64,000 bases of DNA from an uncultured Collinsella sp. (GTDB taxonomy: Bacteria; Actinomycetota; Coriobacteriia; Coriobacteriales; Coriobacteriaceae). This document shows, in pieces, positions 59,341 to 64,000 of the stretch. How positions within the stretch are numbered: position 1 is the first letter of the stretch; every line of letters begins with the position of its first letter. The position numbers and the translations under genes are program-made. Location of the stretch: positions 15,880 to 79,879 of the forward strand of contig CATXID010000008.1 of the NCBI GenBank assembly GCA_958369225.1. Reading direction: 5' to 3'. The notes beneath the pieces are model-generated. The model saw only the letters and a program-made list of their open reading frames with translations, searched no databases and was not told where the DNA came from.

Positions 59341-60690
59341 GTGGCTAAGAAATCTACGGCTATCGATGTAACGCAGGGTGTCATTTGGCAACAGCTGCTG
59401 TCGCTGTGCGTCCCTATCTTCTTTAGTTCGTTCTTTCAGCAGGCATACACGCTTATCGGTACCTATATCGTCGGTCAGTTTGGCGGCAAGCTCGCGCTGG
59501 GTGGCATTCAGGCCACGATGGTGCTTACGGAGCTCTGCATTGGTTTTTGCGTCGGTGTGGGTGCTGGATGTGCCGTTATTACCGGTCAGTATTTTGGCCA
59601 GCACGATGACGAGCGCCTGAGCCGATCGGTCCATACGGCCATGACGCTCGCGCTGGTGGGCGGCATTGTCATTTCCATTCTGGGCATGGTGTTTGTCGAG
59701 CCGATGCTTGTGTTGATGAATACGCCGCATGAGCTGCTGGCCGAGGGCGTGGCGTATGCCCGTTGCTACTTTGCCGCTATGTTTGCGGCGCTGCTGCTCA
59801 ATATGGGGACAGCCCTGTTGCGCGCCGTGGGCGACACGCGCGGTCCGGCGGTCATTATTGCCTCCGGCTGCTTCGTCAATGTGGCGCTCGACATTCTCTT
59901 TGTCGCCGTGCTGCACATGGAAGCGCTGGGCTGCGGCATCGCGGTGGCGCTGACTATCTGCACCAATGCCACGATGATTGTGGTTCGCATGATGCGCGCT
60001 CCGGGGGCGTGGCGTCTTTCGCTCTCTAAGCTCGGAATTGACCCCGGTATCTGCAAGAGCATGCTTTCGTGCGGCTTGCCGCTGGGCGTTCAGTCTGCGG
60101 CGTATTCGATCTCGAATGTGCTGATCCAGGTGTCAGTCAACTCGTTTGGAGCCGATGTCACGACCGCTTGGGGCCTTTCCGGCCGCCTGGACGGCATTAT
60201 CTGGATGGTGACCGAGGCGCTCGGCGTGTCGATCACCACGTTCTCGGCGCAGAACTTTGGTGCGCGCAATTACGATCGCATGCGAAAGGGATACCACACG
60301 TCGCTCGTGCTGTCGTTTATGCTCATTGGTGGCCTGTCTGCCGTGCTGCTGGTGTTCTCGGGCCCGCTTTCGCGTTTGTTTATCGACGATGCCGCGATTT
60401 CGGTCTACACCACGACGATTCTTCATTTCATCGCGCCGTTCTACGCGATCTTCTCGATTATCGAAAACGCGTCGGGTTCCATCCGTGGCGCCGGCGTGAG
60501 CTTCCAGCCTATGATGCTCACGATCTTCGGCACGGTCGTGCTCCGCGTGGCGTGGGTGTTCGCGATTATGCCGCTCGACCCCTCGCTCGAGCATCTGCTG
60601 CTGGTCTACCCCGTAACCTGGGTAATCACCGCCACGATGTTCACCATCTACCACCACAGCGGCAACTGGCTAGGCCGCGCCACTGCCTAG
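59341..60690 (+). CDS. MATE-family efflux transporter
   Basis: The 449-residue protein has twelve hydrophobic segments in two related halves, with GGKLALGGIQATM and ALLRAVGDTRGP in the first half and SIRGAGVSFQPMM in the second, typical of DinF/NorM-type MATE exporters. It uses an ion gradient to expel drugs or metabolites, substrate unknown. The GTG start has TGGGGAGGG just upstream. Its stop codon lies in a palindrome shared with the convergent cobO gene. Confidence 0.88.
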   Translation: MAKKSTAIDVTQGVIWQQLLSLCVPIFFSSFFQQAYTLIGTYIVGQFGGKLALGGIQATMVLTELCIGFCVGVGAGCAVITGQYFGQHDDERLSRSVHTAMTLALVGGIVISILGMVFVEPMLVLMNTPHELLAEGVAYARCYFAAMFAALLLNMGTALLRAVGDTRGPAVIIASGCFVNVALDILFVAVLHMEALGCGIAVALTICTNATMIVVRMMRAPGAWRLSLSKLGIDPGICKSMLSCGLPLGVQSAAYSISNVLIQVSVNSFGADVTTAWGLSGRLDGIIWMVTEALGVSITTFSAQNFGARNYDRMRKGYHTSLVLSFMLIGGLSAVLLVFSGPLSRLFIDDAAISVYTTTILHFIAPFYAIFSIIENASGSIRGAGVSFQPMMLTIFGTVVLRVAWVFAIMPLDPSLEHLLLVYPVTWVITATMFTIYHHSGNWLGRATA

Positions 60691-60716
60691 CCATTGGGGA
60701 CGTCCGCAATGGCTAG
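60687..60716. repeat. Palindrome between MATE and cobO, GGGGACGT family
   Basis: CTAGCCATT (60687-60695) pairs with AATGGCTAG (60708-60716) around GGGGACGTCCGC. The stop codons of both convergent genes fall in the arms. It shares ATTGGGGACGT and AATGGCTAGT with the repeat at 40381-40434. Confidence 0.75.
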
Positions 60717-61198
60717 TATTCGATGCCTTGGCGGGCTAGGAGGCCTTCGTCGAAGTAGTGTTTGACGGGGCGCATTTCGGTTACTAGGTCGGCAAGGTCG
60801 GCGAGGGGCAGCAAGCCGCGGCCGGTGAGCACGAGCTCCGTCGTGGTCGGTTTCATCGCGATCAACGCTTCGACATCTTCGCGCGTCACAAAGCCCCGTC
60901 GCATGGCTTCCCCCAGCTCATCCAAGATCAGCAAGTCGACCTGGCTAATCTGTTCGCGTGCGAGCTCCATGATCTGTGCGGCACAGGCTTCGGGCGTGTC
61001 GCGGTCGGCTTGTACGATGCGTAACCCCAATCGAGGCGCTGCGTCATGTTCGGCGCAGTGTAGCTTCTTGGCAAACTGAAGCATGAGCACGTTAAGTCCA
61101 TAGCCCGTGGCGCGCAGCGCGAGTCCCAGCGCAGCCGTCGTCTTGCCCTTGCCGTCGCCCGTATAGATTTGAACCTTGCCGACTTCCAGTGATGCCAT
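60713..61198 (-). CDS. cobO: Corrinoid adenosyltransferase CobO/BtuR
   Basis: The 161-residue protein has the P-loop GDGKGKTTAALGLALRA and LLILDELGEAMRRG, marking the CobO/BtuR family. It transfers adenosyl from ATP to cobalt in cob(I)alamin or cobinamide, making the active coenzyme. No other cobalamin genes are in the window, so it may serve salvage. It starts back to back with ftsH, 92 bp apart. Confidence 0.9.
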   Translation of the reverse strand: MASLEVGKVQIYTGDGKGKTTAALGLALRATGYGLNVLMLQFAKKLHCAEHDAAPRLGLRIVQADRDTPEACAAQIMELAREQISQVDLLILDELGEAMRRGFVTREDVEALIAMKPTTTELVLTGRGLLPLADLADLVTEMRPVKHYFDEGLLARQGIEY

Positions 61199-61290
61199 CT
61201 CTGTCCTTTCGTGCCCGGCGTCGGTTTATCGCCGTCCGGGTTGGGTATTCTAGAAAACATTATCAACCCCAGTAGATGGAGTTCAAGCAG

Positions 61291-63183
61291 ATGGAGATGG
61301 ATGACAACAAACGTAGACGGAATATGATCCTCTACGTGCTCATCGCCTTCGTCGTCTACCTCGTGCTCTCGACCGTTCTGTTCCCCAACATCGGTCACAC
61401 GCAGCAGATTACGAAGACCGATTACTCGACGTTTGTCAAAGCGCTCGATAAGAAGAGTGTCGACAAGGTCGAGTACAACACGGACGATTACTCGATTTAT
61501 TACACCAAGAAGGGCGAGGACGAGAACATCGCCTACAAGACGACCGGTGTTCCGAATGACGCGGGCTTTACCGATCGCGTGCTTGAATCTGGCGCCTCGC
61601 TGGAGTCGGTCGTTCCCGATAAGAACTCGGGTCTGATGACCTACTACCTGCTCACCCTCATTCTTCCCATGGCGATTTTCTTCCTGATCGGCTGGTGGCT
61701 CAACCGTCGCATGAAGAAGGCCATGGGCGATGACGGTCCGTCGATGAACTTTGGCGGCGGTGGTTTTGGCGGCGGTGGACTGGGCAAGTCCGGCGCGCGC
61801 GTGATCGCCTCCAAGGACGTGGGCGTGACCTTTAAGGATGTCGCCGGCCAGGAAGAGGCCAAGGAGTCCCTCAAGGAGGTCGTCGACTTTCTGGAGAAGC
61901 CGCAGCGCTACGAGGAAATCGGCGCCAAGCTGCCGCGCGGTGCTCTTCTTGTCGGCCCTCCGGGTACCGGTAAGACCCTGCTTGCCAAGGCCGTTGCCGG
62001 CGAGGCGGGCGTGCCGTTCTTTAGTATTTCGGGTTCTGAGTTTGTTGAGATGTTTGTCGGCCGCGGCGCCGCCAAGGTGCGCGATCTGTTTAAGCAGGCC
62101 AAGGAAAAGGCCCCGTGCATCGTCTTTATCGATGAGATCGATACCATCGGCAAGAAGCGCGATGGCGGCGGCTTTAGTGGCAACGACGAGCGCGAGCAGA
62201 CACTCAACCAGCTGCTGACCGAGATGGACGGCTTCGATAACCACAAGGGTATTGTCGTTCTCGCTGCTACCAACCGCCCCGACAGCCTTGATCCGGCCCT
62301 GCTTCGCCCCGGTCGTTTTGACCGCCGCATCCCCGTTGAGCTGCCCGACCTGACCGGTCGCAAGAACATCCTCGAGTTGCATGCCAAGAGCGTGAAGACG
62401 CAGCCGCCGATCGACCTGACCGCGATTGCCCGCGCCACGCCCGGTGCCTCGGGCGCCGACCTGGCCAACATCATCAACGAGGGCGCCCTGCGTGCCGTCC
62501 GCGAGGGTCGCAAGCGCGCTACGCAGGACGACTTTGAGGAGTCGGTGGAGGTCGTCATCGCCGGTCAGCAGCGCAAGTCCACGGTGCTGTCCGACCACGA
62601 GAAACAGGTCGTTTCTTACCACGAGATCGGTCATGCCATCGTTGCTGCCCGCCAAAAGGGTTCTGCGCCGGTCACGAAGATTACCATCGTGCCGCGCACG
62701 AGCGGTGCTCTTGGCTACACCATGCAGGTCGAGGAGGATGAGCGCTTCCTGACCACACGCCAGGAGGTCCTGGACAAGCTCGCCGTCTATTGCGGTGGCC
62801 GTGCAGCCGAGGAGCTCATCTTTGGCGAGATGACGACCGGCGCAGCCAACGATATCGAGCAGGCCACCAAGCTCGCCCGTAACATGGTGACGCGTTTTGG
62901 TATGTCCGATGAGTTTGGCATGATGGCGCTCGGTACCGTTCAGAATGCGTACCTCAACCAGGACACGTCGCTCACCTGCGCCCCCGGTACGGCCGAGCGC
63001 GTGGACGCGATTGTCGCCAAGCTGATCGAGGATGCGCACGACCGCGCTCTGCAGATTCTGAAGGAGAACAAGTTTAAGCTCCACGAGCTGGCTCGTTATC
63101 TGTACAAGAAGGAGACGATCACGGGCGAGGAGTTCATGAATCTCCTCACGCGCGAGAATCCTCTGATGCCGAAGCAGCAGTAA
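61291..63183 (+). CDS. ftsH: ATP-dependent membrane metalloprotease FtsH
   Basis: The 630-residue protein has two transmembrane helices (about 10-28 and 115-133) around a small outer domain, a Gly-rich linker, the AAA domain with Walker A GPPGTGKT (222-229), and the zinc site HEIGH (H444, H448). It degrades misfolded and regulatory membrane proteins. ATG 61291 is chosen over ATG 61276 as GGAG at 61278-61281 lies 9 nt before it; the choice is not certain. The C-terminus is short after the protease domain. Confidence 0.93.
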   Translation: MEMDDNKRRRNMILYVLIAFVVYLVLSTVLFPNIGHTQQITKTDYSTFVKALDKKSVDKVEYNTDDYSIYYTKKGEDENIAYKTTGVPNDAGFTDRVLESGASLESVVPDKNSGLMTYYLLTLILPMAIFFLIGWWLNRRMKKAMGDDGPSMNFGGGGFGGGGLGKSGARVIASKDVGVTFKDVAGQEEAKESLKEVVDFLEKPQRYEEIGAKLPRGALLVGPPGTGKTLLAKAVAGEAGVPFFSISGSEFVEMFVGRGAAKVRDLFKQAKEKAPCIVFIDEIDTIGKKRDGGGFSGNDEREQTLNQLLTEMDGFDNHKGIVVLAATNRPDSLDPALLRPGRFDRRIPVELPDLTGRKNILELHAKSVKTQPPIDLTAIARATPGASGADLANIINEGALRAVREGRKRATQDDFEESVEVVIAGQQRKSTVLSDHEKQVVSYHEIGHAIVAARQKGSAPVTKITIVPRTSGALGYTMQVEEDERFLTTRQEVLDKLAVYCGGRAAEELIFGEMTTGAANDIEQATKLARNMVTRFGMSDEFGMMALGTVQNAYLNQDTSLTCAPGTAERVDAIVAKLIEDAHDRALQILKENKFKLHELARYLYKKETITGEEFMNLLTRENPLMPKQQ

Positions 63184-63202
63184 GGCTGGTTACACAGCAT
63201 CG

Positions 63203-63241
63203 AACGCCCCATTTGAGCTTCTATCTCAAATGGGGCGTTTT
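63203..63241 (+). terminator. Terminator after ftsH
   Basis: A 15-bp perfect stem (63203-63217 with 63225-63239) is followed by T residues. Confidence 0.9.
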
Positions 63242-63258
63242 GCTTGGGAGGGATATGC

Positions 63259-63750
63259 ATGAAGATCGTGGTGAGCGCCTGTTTGATGGGCGAGAGCTGC
63301 AAGTATAACGGACTCGACAACTATCATCGCGAGCTGGTCGAGGCTTGCGAGCGCACGGGGACCGAGGTCCTGTTGGTATGCCCTGAGGTTTTTGGCGGCC
63401 TGCCCACACCGCGCGATCCTTCCGAGATTGTGGACGGCGAGGTCCGTACCTGCGAGGGTACCTCAGTCGATCGCGAGTTTCGCCTGGGTGCCGAGCGCGC
63501 GCTCGGCATGTGCGAGCAGGCGGGCGGCCCGTCCCAGATCGCTGCGTGCGTCTTGCAGGACCGTAGCCCCTCGTGTGGTGTAGGCCGTATCTACGACGGA
63601 ACGTTCAGCGGTACGCTCACACCGGGTAACGGCGTTTTCGTCGACCTGCTCCTGCGCCACAGGTACCGTGTGATTCCGGCTAGCGAGTTCGATCCCAGCA
63701 TGCTGGAACAGTGTCCACAGCACTCGAATTCAACACTTCCTCATGGGTGA
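63259..63750 (+). CDS. DUF523 family protein
   Basis: The 163-residue protein has the DUF523 pattern: KIVVSACLMGESCKYNG with two cysteines at the start, CPEVFGGLPTPRDPSEI in the middle and DRSPSCGVGRIYDGTF near the end. Several conserved cysteines suggest metal or Fe-S binding; the reaction is unknown. ATG 63259 has GGGAGG 6 nt upstream. The last about 15 residues (SMLEQCPQHSNSTLPHG) overlap the minus-strand recombinase remnant and may be altered from the original C-terminus. Confidence 0.85.
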   Translation: MKIVVSACLMGESCKYNGLDNYHRELVEACERTGTEVLLVCPEVFGGLPTPRDPSEIVDGEVRTCEGTSVDREFRLGAERALGMCEQAGGPSQIAACVLQDRSPSCGVGRIYDGTFSGTLTPGNGVFVDLLLRHRYRVIPASEFDPSMLEQCPQHSNSTLPHG

Positions 63751-63835
63751 CCGTTTTGGCATCATCCGTGAAGTTGATATTGAGTACGACCCGGTCATCA
63801 AAGACGTAGACCGAGTTGACAGGTGCCGTACCCAG
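63680..63835 (-). pseudogene. C-terminal remnant of a large serine recombinase
   Basis: The minus strand encodes VNSVYVFDDRVVLNINF followed by KTVTHEEV, which matches the end of large serine recombinases of mobile elements, where VYVyDDRivl-FNy precedes I-lEEV. Upstream of this (63836-64000) no recombinase sequence is recognisable, so only about 35 codons remain. The frame continues into the DUF523 gene before its stop. The element was probably excised or deleted. No other gene can be supported in 63836-64000. Confidence 0.6.
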
Positions 63836-64000
63836 GCAGTCCCTCCCCGCGGTCCTCGCGCAGGAACGCGTACACGGTCCTCCCGTCTCTTGCGCCCCTC
63901 CTGACCCAAACCCTGCTAGGAACGAGTGCAGCAAACTGGATTTTTAAATTAGTCTTTGCAAATAACCTTTGAACCTTCACCATCAATTACAATTCCCTGA

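Overview
The window reads as chromosome of a GC-rich, Gram-positive actinobacterium of the Coriobacteriia, most likely Collinsella or a close relative. This is inferred from gene content and order: a sigA-type sigma factor behind dnaG, a coaD / SepIVA-like coiled-coil gene / DUF177 / rpmF / plsX / acpP / rnc / smc / ftsY / ffh run, a Gram-positive pel cluster without outer-membrane pelB or pelC, and ATGA/TTGA/GTGA start-stop overlaps throughout.

Region 1 (1-3.8 kb) is the end of a cell-surface polysaccharide locus: a GlfT2-like galactofuranosyltransferase (5' end outside the window), a membrane-anchored GT2 polyprenyl-phosphate-type transferase on the minus strand, and a Wzm/Wzt-type ABC exporter. 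Region 2 (3.8-6.7 kb) is a small island after tRNA-Arg(TCT). It carries a two-gene PtuA/PtuB (Septu-type) anti-phage system and the frameshifted 3' end of an IS256-family transposase.

Region 3 (6.9-18.0 kb) is the largest accessory block, nine tightly packed plus-strand genes. Five form a Gram-positive Pel-type exopolysaccharide pathway (PelD c-di-GMP receptor with an intact RxxD site, PelE, PelA-type deacetylase, PelF, PelG). They run directly into a CotH-kinase lipoprotein, a VTC-domain protein and a DUF4956 membrane protein, which may modify or anchor the polymer. Region 4 (18.2-22.5 kb) is a sucrose regulon: LacI-type repressor, two identical operators, PTS IIBC and GH32 hydrolase.

Region 5 (22.5-28.6 kb) holds a divergent Cys/Met-metabolism PLP protein, a lone ModE-type DNA-binding domain, guaB and leuS; leuS has a very long rod-like inverted repeat in its leader. 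Region 6 (28.7-40.3 kb) is the rimP-nusA-infB-rbfA-nrnA-truB-ribF-dnaG-sigA information-processing run. It starts at a good promoter followed at once by a terminator hairpin, which suggests attenuation. Region 7 (40.5-55.8 kb) has two tRNA-Asn genes, the Asp23/FakA pair, recG, rsmD, coaD, and the lipid, ribosome, chromosome-segregation and SRP genes.

Region 8 (55.9-64 kb) contains a DUF134-NifX fusion with a His/Cys-rich tail and its own palindromic operators, thyA-folA, a TrmH-family methyltransferase, a MATE exporter, cobO, ftsH, a DUF523 gene and the C-terminal remnant of a large serine recombinase. Dispersed palindromes occur in several intergenic gaps. No CRISPR array, rRNA operon, reverse transcriptase or intact insertion sequence was seen.
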